Below, piece after piece: positions 27,272 through 36,847 of a DNA stretch of 64,000 nucleotides. The stretch comes from Flavobacteriales bacterium (GTDB lineage Bacteria; Bacteroidota; Bacteroidia; Flavobacteriales_D; Parvicellaceae), in assembly GCA_029251405.1 (NCBI GenBank), contig JAQXDK010000008.1:62001-126000 (forward strand). Direction: 5' to 3'. The position numbers were made by a program, and so were the translations under genes. How positions within the stretch are numbered: position 1 is the stretch's first letter; each line of letters opens with the position of its first letter. The notes beneath the pieces were generated by a model. It was not told the origin of the DNA. It saw only the letters and a list, made by a program, of their open reading frames with translations, and ran no database searches.

Positions 27272-28576
27272 TTGATTTATTTATCAAATTCTTTTTTCTA
27301 TCTAAATATTCCTCAATACAATTTTGGAATTTCGGTAGTTATTGTGATTATTCTGATATTACTTTCGGCATTTCTGTCCGGTTCTGAGGTGGCAATTTTT
27401 GGTCTTACGACCGCTCAAAAAGCAAAACTTAAAGAAGATAAAAACAAAAACAGCGAACGTATTATTAATCTTTTGACTGACCCCAAAAAACTTTTAGCCA
27501 CTATTCTAATTGGAAACAACTTAGTAAATGTTGCTATAGTTATTGTTTCTTCTTTTATTATGAACGAGATTTTTGAAAACTATTATTTATCTCCACTATT
27601 AAATTTCATTGTTCAAGTTGTTGTTGTTACTTTTCTAATTCTGTTATTTGGAGAAGTTATTCCAAAAGTTTACGCAAATAACTATAACGTCAATTTTTCT
27701 AGATTGATGGCTGCTCCAATATCATTTTTAAAAATAATCTTCAGTCCTCTTAGTAACCTTCTTATTTCTAGTACTTCTATTATTGATAGAAAAATTGACA
27801 AAAAGATAGAATTGTTAAACCCCGAAGAATTAGGACATGCGTTGGATTTAACAAAAGATAGCGTCGAAAACAAGGAAGAGAAGAAAATTTTGGAGGGAAT
27901 AGTTAAGTTTGGTAACACAGATGTCAAACAAATTATGACACCGAGAACAGATGTCGTAGCATTTAATGAAGAAATTGATTACAAGACATTAATCAACGGT
28001 TTAAAAACTGTTAAATTTTCAAGAATTCCAGTATATGAAGACTCTTTTGATAAAATTAAAGGAATTCTTTATGTAAAGGATTTAATTGGAAAAATAAAAG
28101 AACCTTCTAAATACAGTTGGAATGAACTGCTCAGAGATGCTAAATTTGTGCCTGAAAATAAAAAATTAGACGATTTATTAAAAGAATTTCAAGAAGAAAA
28201 AACACATATTGCAATTGTTGTTGATGAGTATGGTGGTTCTTCCGGAATAGTATCTTTAGAAGATGTTCTTGAAGAAATTGTTGGTGACATAACAGATGAA
28301 TTTGATGAAACTGATATTTCATTTATTAAGATAGATGATAAAAATTATCTTTTTGATGGGAAAACACCTTTAATCGACCTTTATAAAATCTTAAATATAG
28401 ATGGTGAAACATTTGAGACAGCAAAAGGAGAATCGGATACCATTGCAGGTTTTTGCATTGAGCAGGCAGGTAAAATTTTATTGAAAAATGAAAAAATAAT
28501 CTTTGGAAATTTCACTTTTACTGTTGAAGCTGCTGATAAAAGAAGAATTAAAAAAATTAAAATTAAAGTTGATTAA
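27272..28576 (+). CDS. gldE: Gliding motility-associated protein GldE (CorC/CNNM-like)
   Basis: A membrane protein of 434 residues. The DUF21 domain (about 20-200) has three or four hydrophobic helices (SVVIVIILILLSAFLSGSEVAIFG first). A CBS pair spans about 220-335 (MTPRTDVVAFNE, then RIPVYEDSFDKIKGILYVKDL and EYGGSSGIVSLEDVLEEIVGDI). A CorC_HlyC domain closes the protein. Related proteins handle magnesium or cobalt. In Flavobacterium, GldE lies directly before gldD and supports gliding and T9SS function. The start is TTG at 27272 with no ATG nearby. The order mutY, ssb, gldE, gldD makes the assignment strong. Confidence 0.92.
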   Translation: MIYLSNSFFYLNIPQYNFGISVVIVIILILLSAFLSGSEVAIFGLTTAQKAKLKEDKNKNSERIINLLTDPKKLLATILIGNNLVNVAIVIVSSFIMNEIFENYYLSPLLNFIVQVVVVTFLILLFGEVIPKVYANNYNVNFSRLMAAPISFLKIIFSPLSNLLISSTSIIDRKIDKKIELLNPEELGHALDLTKDSVENKEEKKILEGIVKFGNTDVKQIMTPRTDVVAFNEEIDYKTLINGLKTVKFSRIPVYEDSFDKIKGILYVKDLIGKIKEPSKYSWNELLRDAKFVPENKKLDDLLKEFQEEKTHIAIVVDEYGGSSGIVSLEDVLEEIVGDITDEFDETDISFIKIDDKNYLFDGKTPLIDLYKILNIDGETFETAKGESDTIAGFCIEQAGKILLKNEKIIFGNFTFTVEAADKRRIKKIKIKVD

Positions 28577-29138
28577 ATACATTTTAATAACTATTTGCAT
28601 TTTAGGAACGTTCAGTTGTTCGGAAGAAATCGTTTATCCAAAACCCAAAAGTTACTTGAGAATTGACTTTCCGTTAAAAAAATATTACAACATAGTAGAC
28701 ACTTGCTATTTCAACTTTAAAATTCCAAATTATGCCGCTTGGGAAAAAAAATTTAAAAACCATCCCAACTGTAGTAAAACAATTATTTTTCCAGATTTTA
28801 AGGCAGAAGTTTTATGTGATTATATTCAGCTAGATGACAATGTTTTAGAAATCTCTGAAGAATTTAGAAAAATGGTTTACGAACACAGTTTTAAATCATC
28901 TGCTATCATAGAACGGACTTTTGAAAACGATTTAAAGGAAGTGTATGCTTTAACATACTTAGTTAAAGGGAACACAGCTTGTAACTATGCATTTACGATA
29001 ACTGATAGCAGTAAACACTTTTTTTCTGGGCAGTTAGTCTTTCAAACCCAACCGAATTATGATTCCTTAAAACCAAGCATCGATTTTATCGTAAAGGACC
29101 TTGAACAGCTGGTAACCTCTTTTAGTTGGATCAATTAA
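28569..29138 (+). CDS. gldD: Gliding motility lipoprotein GldD
   Basis: A 189-residue lipoprotein needed for gliding in Flavobacterium. I start it at TTG 28569: this gives a compact lipoprotein signal (MIKYILITICILGTFSC) whose cysteine, about residue 17, follows the lipobox GTFSC. The longer open frame beginning at 28503 lies inside gldE and gives a Leu/Lys-rich leader. The start overlaps the gldE stop by 8 bases. Family residues such as YPKPKSYLRIDFP, HPNCSKTIIFP and NTACNYAFTITDS are present. Its 3' end overlaps the convergent acyl-CoA dehydrogenase gene by 8 bases. Confidence 0.9.
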   Translation: MIKYILITICILGTFSCSEEIVYPKPKSYLRIDFPLKKYYNIVDTCYFNFKIPNYAAWEKKFKNHPNCSKTIIFPDFKAEVLCDYIQLDDNVLEISEEFRKMVYEHSFKSSAIIERTFENDLKEVYALTYLVKGNTACNYAFTITDSSKHFFSGQLVFQTQPNYDSLKPSIDFIVKDLEQLVTSFSWIN

Positions 29139-30309
29139 AAGCTTGAATACCTGTTATATCTAATCCTGTAATTAGAAGGTGAATATCGTGCGTACCTTCG
29201 TAAGTAATAACAGACTCTAAGTTAGCCATATGTCTCATTACTGAATACTCATTCATAATACCCATAGCTCCATGAATTTGTCTTGCTTCTCTAGCTACTT
29301 TCAGAGCCATATCAACATTGTTTCTTTTTGCCATAGAAATTTGAGCTGAAGTTGCTCTGTCCTCGTTTTTAAGCTGACCCAGTCTGAAAGTTAAAAGTTG
29401 AGCTTTTGAAATTTCTGTAATCATTTCAGCTAACTTCTTTTGAATCAGCTGGAAACTTGCAATAGGCTTACCAAACTGTATCCTTTCCTTAGAATATCTT
29501 AAGGCTGAATCATAGCAATCCATGGCTGCGCCAATAGCTCCCCAAGCAATTCCATATCTAGCAGAATCTAAACATGATAAAGGAGCTCCTAATCCATCTT
29601 TATTAGGTAAAATGTTTTCTTTTGGCACCCTAACATTATTAAATATTAATTCACCTGTTGATGAAGCTCTCAATGAGTGTTTTCCATGCATTTCTGGTGT
29701 TTCAAAGCCTTCCATGCCTCTTTCAACAATTACTCCTTTAATTCTGTTATTTGGATCTTTCGCCCAAACTACAGCTATGTCTGCAAAAGGAGCATTTGAT
29801 ATCCACATTTTAGCACCATTTAAAATTAGATGATCTCCATCTTCGGTAAAATTGGTAATCATTCCACCAGGATTAGATCCAAAATCTGGTTCGGTCAACC
29901 CAAAACATCCGATCATTTCTCCAGAAGCTAATTTTGGTAAATATTTTTTCTTCTGTGTTTCATTACCAAATTTCCATATAGGATACATTACTAAGGAACT
30001 TTGTACTGAAGAAGTAGATCTTAAACCGGAATCACATCTCTCTAACTCCTGCATAATTAATCCGTAAGAAATTTGGTCTAAACCAGCGCCTCCATATTCT
30101 TCTGGAATATAAGGTCCAAAACCGCCAATTGAAGCTAAACCATCCAAAATTTGGTTAGGAAATTCTGCCCTTTCATAATAATCTTCAATTATAGGTGAAA
30201 CTTCTTTTTTAACCCATGCTCTTGCAGAGTCTCTGATTAATTTATGCTCATCTGTAAGCATTTCATCCATTAGAAAATAATCATGTGCCTGATATTGATC
30301 TTTACTCAT
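29131..30309 (-). CDS. Acyl-CoA dehydrogenase, glutaryl-CoA dehydrogenase-like
   Basis: A 392-residue FAD enzyme that oxidises an acyl-CoA. Marks of the family are GCFGLTEPDFGSNPGGM (about 134-150, FAD contacts), KMWISNAPFADI (about 167-178), RIQFGKPIASFQLIQKKLAEM (about 275-295), and the C-terminal YEGTHDIHLL, whose Glu (about 372) is the catalytic base. The YEGTHDIH form and overall similarity fit glutaryl-CoA dehydrogenase, the lysine/tryptophan degradation enzyme that also decarboxylates. Substrate choice among short-chain acyl-CoAs cannot be proven from sequence. A promoter with both -33 and -7 elements lies 15 bases upstream. Confidence 0.88.
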   Translation of the reverse strand: MSKDQYQAHDYFLMDEMLTDEHKLIRDSARAWVKKEVSPIIEDYYERAEFPNQILDGLASIGGFGPYIPEEYGGAGLDQISYGLIMQELERCDSGLRSTSSVQSSLVMYPIWKFGNETQKKKYLPKLASGEMIGCFGLTEPDFGSNPGGMITNFTEDGDHLILNGAKMWISNAPFADIAVVWAKDPNNRIKGVIVERGMEGFETPEMHGKHSLRASSTGELIFNNVRVPKENILPNKDGLGAPLSCLDSARYGIAWGAIGAAMDCYDSALRYSKERIQFGKPIASFQLIQKKLAEMITEISKAQLLTFRLGQLKNEDRATSAQISMAKRNNVDMALKVAREARQIHGAMGIMNEYSVMRHMANLESVITYEGTHDIHLLITGLDITGIQAFN

Positions 30310-30323
30310 AATTTGAATTTTGA

Positions 30324-30355
30324 CAAATGTAAAAGTAATTGAAAATATAGCGCAA
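30324..30355 (-). promoter_or_regulatory. Putative promoter of the acyl-CoA dehydrogenase gene
   Basis: On the minus strand TTG, a 21-base spacer and TACATTTG fit the -33/-7 pattern of the Bacteroidota housekeeping sigma factor. The -7 element ends 14 bases before the ATG, so the leader is very short. Confidence 0.5.
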
Positions 30356-30445
30356 GTTGTTAACGGATTTTTTTAAAATTGAATATGTGTACATCTAATG
30401 AATAGTATTTTTGCTTACAAAAGCATATTTTTGATCTAAAAAAAA

Positions 30446-32374
30446 TTGATTCCTCAGGATACCATAGGTAAAATATTCGATGCTGCAGACATAGTGGAGG
30501 TCATTGGTGATTTTATTCATTTAAAAAAATCAGGTTCAAATTTTAAAGGTTTGAGTCCGTTTGCTAACGAAAAAACTCCCTCGTTTATGGTTTCTCCAGG
30601 TAAAAGAATTTTTAAAGATTTTAGTTCTGGAAAAGGAGGTAATGTTGTTACATTTTTAATGGAACATGAGCATTTGTCTTATCCAGAAGCACTTAAATGG
30701 TTAGCAAGCAAGTACAATATTGAGATCATTGAAAAAGAAGAAACAGAAGATCAACTTAAAGAAAAACATCAAAGAGAGGCTCTTTATCTTGCTCATCAAT
30801 TTGCCAATGAGTTTTTTAAACTTTCTTTAAGAGAATCAGATGAAGGTAAATCAATTGGTCTATCTTATTTAAAGAAAAGAGGATATCATTTAAAAACTAT
30901 TGACGAATTTGAATTGGGATATTCCCCAGATAATTATTCTGCATTAGAAAATAAGGCCAAAGAAGCTAATTACAACTTGGAAACTTTAAAAAAAGCGGGG
31001 TTAATAAAAGAAAACGAAAAAGGAAATTACGATTTTTTCAGAGGGAGAATAATATTTCCAATACATAATATTACAGGAAGAATCATTGGGTTTGGTGGAC
31101 GAACTTTGAGAAAGGATACTAAAGTTGCAAAATATTTCAACTCTCCAGAAAGTGAAATTTACAATAAAAGTAATGTTCTTTATGGATTATTTCAATCCAA
31201 AAATGAAATAATAAAAAATGATTGTTGCTTTCTAGTTGAAGGATACACCGATGTTATATCGCTACACCATAATGGTATTAAAAACACAGTTTCATCAAGT
31301 GGGACATCCCTGACCGAAGGACAAATCAGACTTATTAAAAGATTCACTAACAATGTTGTTATCTTGTATGATAGTGACCCTGCTGGAATAAGTGCTTCTT
31401 TTAGAGGAGTTGATATGCTGCTTAAAACAGGGTTAAATGTAAAAGTAGTTTTATTTCCTACAGGAGAAGATCCCGACAGTTATGCCAATCAAGTTTCTAA
31501 TGAAGATTTAAAATTATATTTAGAGGACAACCAAATTGATTTTATTTCTTTTAAAACAAATCATCTCTTAGAAAAAACAAAAAATGATCCTGTAAATATT
31601 TCAAAGACCATCAATGAAATAATTATTTCTATTTCCATTATACCCGACGCTGTTTCAAGATCGGTGTACATCAAAAAAACAGCTCAAGTTTTTGAAATGG
31701 ATGAGCAACTTTTGATTAACGAAGTTCAAAAAAAATTAAGATCGAAAGGGGCTACAACTACTGTAGTTCCGGTTTCCACCAAAAGTACCTTACCAAGCAA
31801 ACCTTTTGAGAAAGGAATTAAACACGACTTAGTTGAACAAGAAAAAGATCTCATTAGATTGATGTTAAATTACGGAGCTCGATCAATTCCATTAGAAATT
31901 AGAAATGAAAGTGAAGAATCCATTGAGGAATACCCCTTAGCTCAATACATAATTGAAGAAATATTAACAGATAAGTTATCCTACAGTAATGAAAAATACC
32001 AGTTGGTTTTCGATGAGTTTTTAGAAGGGCTTCAAAAAGGATTAATTTTAAATGAGCAACATTTTTCCCAAAACAATGATTTAACAGGACTGGTTGCAGA
32101 TTTAACTACCACTGAAAATACGTTAAGTTATAATTGGAAAAAAAAACACCAGATCCACACTAATTTAGAATCTGAACGCTTGAAACAAGCTGCTCATCAG
32201 TCTGTTTACATTTTCAAATTGAGAGTAACAGAAAATCTTATTTTAGAGAAACAACAATCTCTAAAAAATCTTGAATCCACTGAGTCTTACGAATCAATTT
32301 TAGAAGAAATAAAGGAATTAATAAAAGTACGTAATATATTTGCAGACGAATTAGGTATTATTGTAACTCAATAA
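30446..32374 (+). CDS. dnaG: DNA primase DnaG, zinc ligands absent
   Basis: Synthesises RNA primers at the replication fork. The 642-residue protein starts at TTG 30446. The CHC2 zinc-ribbon domain is recognisable by GSNFKGLSPFANEKTPSF and GKRIFKDFSSGKGGN, but all four metal ligands are replaced: Ser37 and Ala40 stand where Cys and His are expected, and Asp58 and Ser61 where two Cys are expected. The catalytic core is intact, with IGFGGRTL near 213, the TOPRIM strand VEGYTDVISLH near 266 and LYDSDPAGISAS near 306. The C-terminal helicase-binding region is divergent. Zinc loss with a sound core suggests a lineage-level trait, not decay. Confidence 0.93.
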   Translation: MIPQDTIGKIFDAADIVEVIGDFIHLKKSGSNFKGLSPFANEKTPSFMVSPGKRIFKDFSSGKGGNVVTFLMEHEHLSYPEALKWLASKYNIEIIEKEETEDQLKEKHQREALYLAHQFANEFFKLSLRESDEGKSIGLSYLKKRGYHLKTIDEFELGYSPDNYSALENKAKEANYNLETLKKAGLIKENEKGNYDFFRGRIIFPIHNITGRIIGFGGRTLRKDTKVAKYFNSPESEIYNKSNVLYGLFQSKNEIIKNDCCFLVEGYTDVISLHHNGIKNTVSSSGTSLTEGQIRLIKRFTNNVVILYDSDPAGISASFRGVDMLLKTGLNVKVVLFPTGEDPDSYANQVSNEDLKLYLEDNQIDFISFKTNHLLEKTKNDPVNISKTINEIIISISIIPDAVSRSVYIKKTAQVFEMDEQLLINEVQKKLRSKGATTTVVPVSTKSTLPSKPFEKGIKHDLVEQEKDLIRLMLNYGARSIPLEIRNESEESIEEYPLAQYIIEEILTDKLSYSNEKYQLVFDEFLEGLQKGLILNEQHFSQNNDLTGLVADLTTTENTLSYNWKKKHQIHTNLESERLKQAAHQSVYIFKLRVTENLILEKQQSLKNLESTESYESILEEIKELIKVRNIFADELGIIVTQ

Positions 32375-32379
32375 AGATT

Positions 32380-33498
32380 ATGGCATTTATTAATTATTTC
32401 AGTCTTGAACATTTTTTAAACTTAACACTATTTGGAATAGTTTTTCTTGTATGGCTAATTTTAAATAGATGGATAAATAAAAATTTAGAAGGTTTTCTGA
32501 AACAAAAAGGATGGCTTGTTGAGGGAAGAGAGAAATATATAAAGAAATTAATAAAGCAAATTTTACTGCTTTTATGTAGTTTTTTAGCCCTTGAGGCATT
32601 AATTATTGGACACCAAGAATTTTCCATCAGCAACATAACACATTTAGAACTTTTTGGTTTCGATTTTGAAGAAAAGTCTGATGGCACCTACAATAGATTT
32701 AGTTTTACCATAGGAAGTGTCTTCTATTTATTGTTTGTCATCATTATTTCCAAGATTTCTATAAGTATTTTTAGAGTTTTAATTCATCGATCTACTAGAG
32801 AAAAGAAATGGATTGACGAAGGTGGAACTTACACTATTATTCAATTGAGTAAGTATGTAATTTACTCTATTGCCATTTTTGTTGGTATTCAAGGTGTGGG
32901 AATTGATATCACCTTTTTAGTCGCTGGTTCTGCAGCTCTATTTGTAGGTATTGGATTTGGCCTGCAGGCAATTTTGGGAGATGTTTTCTCTGGAATAATA
33001 TTGCTCTTTGATGGAAGTATTAAAGTTGGAGATATTGTCGAAATGCCAAATGAAGAAATTTGTAAAGTTGAGCACATCTTCATTAGAACTTCCCAATTAA
33101 AAACATTGGATGGAAAAACAATTATTGTTCCCAATGGATTTTTAACTAAAGAAAATATAGTTAATTGGTCTATAAGTGATAAAATTACCAGATTTCATAT
33201 TTCCTTAGGAGTAGCATATGGGTCTGATACTAAACTAGTTAAAGAAATTTTATACCAATGCGCACTGAAGCACCCAATGGTTGAAAAAAGAAGAAATATA
33301 ACAATCGAATTAGAAGATTTTGGAGAGCATTCGCTTAGATTTAAAGTTTACTTTTGGGCTCAACAAACATGGGAAATTATTAATATTAAAAGTGATATAA
33401 GATTGGCTATTGACCAATCATTCAGGAAAAATAATATTAAAATACCATTCCCTCAAAGAGACTTGCATTTAATTTCTGATGCTAGAAAAAAAAATTAG
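32380..33498 (+). CDS. MscS-family mechanosensitive ion channel
   Basis: A 372-residue small-conductance mechanosensitive channel that opens under osmotic downshock. Three or four N-terminal hydrophobic helices (about 12-31, 52-70, 105-127, 155-170) precede the pore helix, which has the MscS pattern VAGSAALFVGIGFGLQAILGDVFSGIILLFDG (about residues 187-218). The beta domain follows (IKVGDIVEM, RTSQLKTLDGKTIIVPNGFL), then a mixed C-terminal domain ending in FPQRDLHL. It lies five bases after dnaG and its stop overlaps recJ by four bases on the other strand. Confidence 0.93.
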   Translation: MAFINYFSLEHFLNLTLFGIVFLVWLILNRWINKNLEGFLKQKGWLVEGREKYIKKLIKQILLLLCSFLALEALIIGHQEFSISNITHLELFGFDFEEKSDGTYNRFSFTIGSVFYLLFVIIISKISISIFRVLIHRSTREKKWIDEGGTYTIIQLSKYVIYSIAIFVGIQGVGIDITFLVAGSAALFVGIGFGLQAILGDVFSGIILLFDGSIKVGDIVEMPNEEICKVEHIFIRTSQLKTLDGKTIIVPNGFLTKENIVNWSISDKITRFHISLGVAYGSDTKLVKEILYQCALKHPMVEKRRNITIELEDFGEHSLRFKVYFWAQQTWEIINIKSDIRLAIDQSFRKNNIKIPFPQRDLHLISDARKKN

Positions 33499-35216
33499 GT
33501 TACTTTAATATCTTTTACTAAAATTTGCATTTTCCTATTTCCTCTAAATACATTTTCATCCAAAGTACCTACAACTTCCATAAATTGAGCATTTTTCAAA
33601 GCCTCATAATTCTCTAAACTATTAAACCATATCGCATCAATAAATTTATCTTTTTTAGCATCTGAAAACTGAAATTTAAGGTGAGATTCTCCTACTATTT
33701 TGGGAGCATAATGATTCAATAAATTTCTAAAAATAAAAGTTGGTTTTGGATTACCTACTCCAAAGGGTTCCATTTGCTTAATAATTCTAAAAATTTTAGG
33801 AGTATTATTTGCATTTAAATTTTTAAATAACAAATCCAATGACAACTCATTATCAATATGGATTTTTGGAGATAAATCTTCCATATTAATTTGATGTTTT
33901 ACCTCCTTTTCGAAAGCTTTTTGAAATAGCTCTAAATTTTCTTTTTTTAAGCTGAGACCTGCAGCATATTTATGACCACCAAATCTAACAAAAAGATGTT
34001 TTAAATTGTCAAGAACACTATAGATATCAAAGCCCTTAACTGACCTTGCTGAACCAGTTAATATATTTTCTCCTTCCGAAAGAACTATTGTTGGAAGATA
34101 ATATTTTTCTATTATTCTTGAAGCTACTATGCCAACAACTCCTTTGTGCCAGTCTTTTGAATACACTAAATTAGTAACCCTGTCAAATGGTTGCTTCTCT
34201 AATTGACTTATGGCTTCCTTTGTTATTATTTCGTCAATCTTTTTTCTTTCATCATTATTTGACTCTATAGTTTTAAGGTTTTCCAACAAACTTTCAGAAT
34301 CCGAAATTAAATAATTAGCAGCTATTTTGGCGGTAGCCAAGCGTCCTGCTGCATTAATTCGTGGGGCAATTTTAAATATTAAATCTCCGATATTAATCTC
34401 ACCTTCTTTTTTTAGATTTTTAAATAACAATTTTAATGGCTCAATAGGTTGGTCATTTAAAGCCTTTAAACCAAGATAAACAATCAAACGATTTTCATCA
34501 ATTAATGGAACTACATCTGCAGCACTTGCGACTGCAGCTAATTGAAAAAAAATCTCAAAATTTAAATTTAAATTGTACTTATGATTATAAGACTGTATAA
34601 GTTTAAGTCCAATTCCGCACCCACATAATTCCTTAAATGGGTATTGACAACCCTGCTGCTTAGGATTCAAAATTGCAATTGCTTCCGGAACGATTTCTCC
34701 TGGCTTGTGATGGTCGCAAATAATTAAATCAATTGAATTTTTTTTCATTGACTCAGATGCCAAAACATCTTTTATTCCACAATCTAATGCAATTACTAAA
34801 TTTATATTCTTATTCTTACACCATTCTACACTTTTTAATGAAATCCCATAACCTTCATTTTCTCTATGTGGTTGATAATGAAAAATGTCAGTAGTTATTT
34901 TTTGTAAAAATCTAATTATTAAGGCTACAGAACAAGTTCCATCTACATCATAATCTCCGTACACTAAAATATTTTCATTCTTTTCTACAGCCTTTTTTAT
35001 TCTTGAGACTGCTTGTTCCATACCTTTCATTAAAAAACCATCGTGAAACTGATTTGAATGAGGTCTGAAAAACTCTTGTGCCGATTTAAAAGTATTGATT
35101 CCTCTTGCAACTAAAATTTTAGAAAGAATTTGAGAAATATTCAACTCAGAAGCTAAATTTTTAACTGTTTCTTTATCAACTTCTCTTTCAATCCATATGT
35201 TTTTAGTTTGTGTCAT
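33495..35216 (-). CDS. recJ: Single-stranded-DNA-specific exonuclease RecJ
   Basis: A 573-residue 5'-3' exonuclease for recombination and mismatch repair. DHH-family motifs are YGDYDVDGTCSVAL (about 85-98), IALDCGIKD (about 145-153), ICDHHKPG (about 166-173) and, in the DHHA1 part, SARSVKGFDIYSVL and FGGHKYAAGLSL (about 412-423). An OB-like C-terminal domain follows. The aspartates and histidines of these motifs bind two manganese ions. The protein is likely recruited by the SSB tip encoded upstream in the window. Confidence 0.96.
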   Translation of the reverse strand: MTQTKNIWIEREVDKETVKNLASELNISQILSKILVARGINTFKSAQEFFRPHSNQFHDGFLMKGMEQAVSRIKKAVEKNENILVYGDYDVDGTCSVALIIRFLQKITTDIFHYQPHRENEGYGISLKSVEWCKNKNINLVIALDCGIKDVLASESMKKNSIDLIICDHHKPGEIVPEAIAILNPKQQGCQYPFKELCGCGIGLKLIQSYNHKYNLNLNFEIFFQLAAVASAADVVPLIDENRLIVYLGLKALNDQPIEPLKLLFKNLKKEGEINIGDLIFKIAPRINAAGRLATAKIAANYLISDSESLLENLKTIESNNDERKKIDEIITKEAISQLEKQPFDRVTNLVYSKDWHKGVVGIVASRIIEKYYLPTIVLSEGENILTGSARSVKGFDIYSVLDNLKHLFVRFGGHKYAAGLSLKKENLELFQKAFEKEVKHQINMEDLSPKIHIDNELSLDLLFKNLNANNTPKIFRIIKQMEPFGVGNPKPTFIFRNLLNHYAPKIVGESHLKFQFSDAKKDKFIDAIWFNSLENYEALKNAQFMEVVGTLDENVFRGNRKMQILVKDIKVT

Positions 35217-35290
35217 AATATTTGAATAAATATATGTTTTAACTACATATTATAATTACGGTGGAATTAATTATTTCTAAATAACATTAA

Positions 35291-35298
35291 CAAATGTA
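35291..35298 (-). promoter_or_regulatory. Possible -7 promoter element upstream of recJ
   Basis: On the minus strand TACATTTG matches TAnnTTTG and lies 74 bases before the recJ ATG, in the gap between two divergent genes. No -33 TTG is visible at the usual distance. Confidence 0.25.
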
Positions 35299-35329
35299 AA
35301 TCAGAAGTTAATTTATGGTAATATTGGAA

Positions 35330-35962
35330 ATGACAAAAGAACTAAAAAGCTACAGGTGGAGATATGCAACAAAAAAATTTGATTCCAATAAAAAGATCTC
35401 CAAGCCCAATATTGAATTAATAAAAGAAGCTATTAATCTAGCTCCTACATCTTATGGGCTACAACTCTTCAAGGTTTTTATAATTGAAAATCAGGAAATA
35501 AAGAATCAACTCAAAGCAGCTTCCTACAGTCAGTCTCAAATCTCAGACGCCTCTCATATATTTATATTTTGCAATAAAGCTAAAATTGATGCAGCTGATA
35601 TAGATATTTATATTAACAATAAATCACGAATCCAAAATAAACCAATTAACGAAGTTCAAGGATATGGAGATTTTCTAAAAAGTAATTTATTAAAAAAAGA
35701 GGATAATAAAATAGCTACTTGGACTACTAATCAAGTCTACATTGCACTTTCTCACTTAATGACCTTCTGTGCTTCAATCAAAATTGACAGCTGCCCTATC
35801 GAGGGTTTTGAAGCAAAAAAATATAATGAAATTCTTAAATTAAGTAACCAAAATCTAAATGCTTCAGTAGTCGCTGCAGTTGGTTATAGATCAAGCGATG
35901 ATCAATCACAATATGAAAAAAAAATTAGAAAGTCTTTTGATGAATTATTTGAAACCTTTTAA
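35330..35962 (+). CDS. NAD(P)H-dependent nitroreductase-family oxidoreductase
   Basis: A 210-residue flavin enzyme of the nitroreductase superfamily. I start it at ATG 35330, giving MTKELKSYRWRYATKKFD, which resembles the N-terminus of NfsB-like enzymes; an in-frame ATG 15 bases upstream is possible. Family features are the RYATKKFD stretch (FMN phosphate contact), LAPTSYGLQLFKVFIIEN (about 40-57), a central region with WTTNQVYIALSHLM, and the CPIEGFEAKKYNEIL motif near 160. The physiological substrate is not known. The EamA transporter gene follows immediately without a gap. Confidence 0.88.
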   Translation: MTKELKSYRWRYATKKFDSNKKISKPNIELIKEAINLAPTSYGLQLFKVFIIENQEIKNQLKAASYSQSQISDASHIFIFCNKAKIDAADIDIYINNKSRIQNKPINEVQGYGDFLKSNLLKKEDNKIATWTTNQVYIALSHLMTFCASIKIDSCPIEGFEAKKYNEILKLSNQNLNASVVAAVGYRSSDDQSQYEKKIRKSFDELFETF

Positions 35963-36844
35963 GTGGATCTGACCAAAAAAATTAATCAAATTATAACACT
36001 AATAATTTTAGGGCTTATTTGGGGAAGTTCCTTTATTTTAATGAAAAAAGGATTAAATAGTTATCCCCCAATAGAAATTACCCTCTACAGAATTTTTATT
36101 GTCTTCATGGTCTTTTTCCCACTTGGAATTAGAGATTTTTTTAAAATTCAAAAAAAAACAGCTTTAATACTGTTATTATCTGCCATTATAGGTAGTGTGA
36201 TACCTTACTTTTTATTTATCAAAGCACAAACTAAAATAGATAGCTCATTAAACGGAATTTTAAACTCTATTACTCCGTTATTTACTTTGGTTTTTGGCAT
36301 TCTTTTATTTAAAGAAAAAACAAATTTAAAAGCGATAATTGGTGTTATTTTAGGTCTAATTGGCGCCAGCGGATTAATTATTTTAAGTAAAGGAGATGCT
36401 CCTTGGACAGGCTCTTATTTATATGCAATTCTTCCTGTAATTGGCTCTGGTTGCTATGCTCTAAATATCAATTTAATAAAAAACTATTTAAAAGACATAC
36501 CTGCCTTAAAAATCACAAGCTGGTCGTTTATTTTTATTGGACCCATAGCTGGTTTAATTTTATTTTTCTATACTGATTTTACAACTCATTTATTAACTAA
36601 AGATGAAAACTACATAAACTTTTTATATATAAATATACTTGGTGTTTTAGGAAGTGGATTTGCTTTTTGGCTTTTCAATTTACTAATCAAAGAAACTTCT
36701 TCTGTATTTGCTTCTACTGTAACTTATTTAATACCTATAATTGCAATTTTCTGGGGAGTTTTTGATGGTGAGATATTTAATCTTTTTCAGGGGATCTTAT
36801 GTTTGGTTATTTTTGGTGGTATTTATTTGATTAAATCTAAGTGA
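35963..36844 (+). CDS. EamA/DMT-family transporter
   Basis: A 293-residue inner-membrane carrier with two EamA repeats of about five helices each. The first repeat starts at IITLIILGLIWGSSFILMKKGL and ends near LIGASGLIILSKG (about residue 141). The second starts near YLYAILPVIGSGCYALNINLIKNYL. The conserved glycines, FALSSF-like G-W-G-S-S-F motif and the proline-rich loop between helices 2 and 3 fit drug/metabolite transporters. The exported or imported compound cannot be inferred. The start is GTG at 35963, directly after the nitroreductase stop. Confidence 0.88.
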   Translation: MDLTKKINQIITLIILGLIWGSSFILMKKGLNSYPPIEITLYRIFIVFMVFFPLGIRDFFKIQKKTALILLLSAIIGSVIPYFLFIKAQTKIDSSLNGILNSITPLFTLVFGILLFKEKTNLKAIIGVILGLIGASGLIILSKGDAPWTGSYLYAILPVIGSGCYALNINLIKNYLKDIPALKITSWSFIFIGPIAGLILFFYTDFTTHLLTKDENYINFLYINILGVLGSGFAFWLFNLLIKETSSVFASTVTYLIPIIAIFWGVFDGEIFNLFQGILCLVIFGGIYLIKSK

Positions 36845-36847
36845 ACC

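Noticed and set aside
29522-29833. A 103-codon open frame on the plus strand inside the acyl-CoA dehydrogenase gene
   Set aside because: Antisense shadow of strongly conserved coding sequence; no family resemblance and no promoter or leader of its own.
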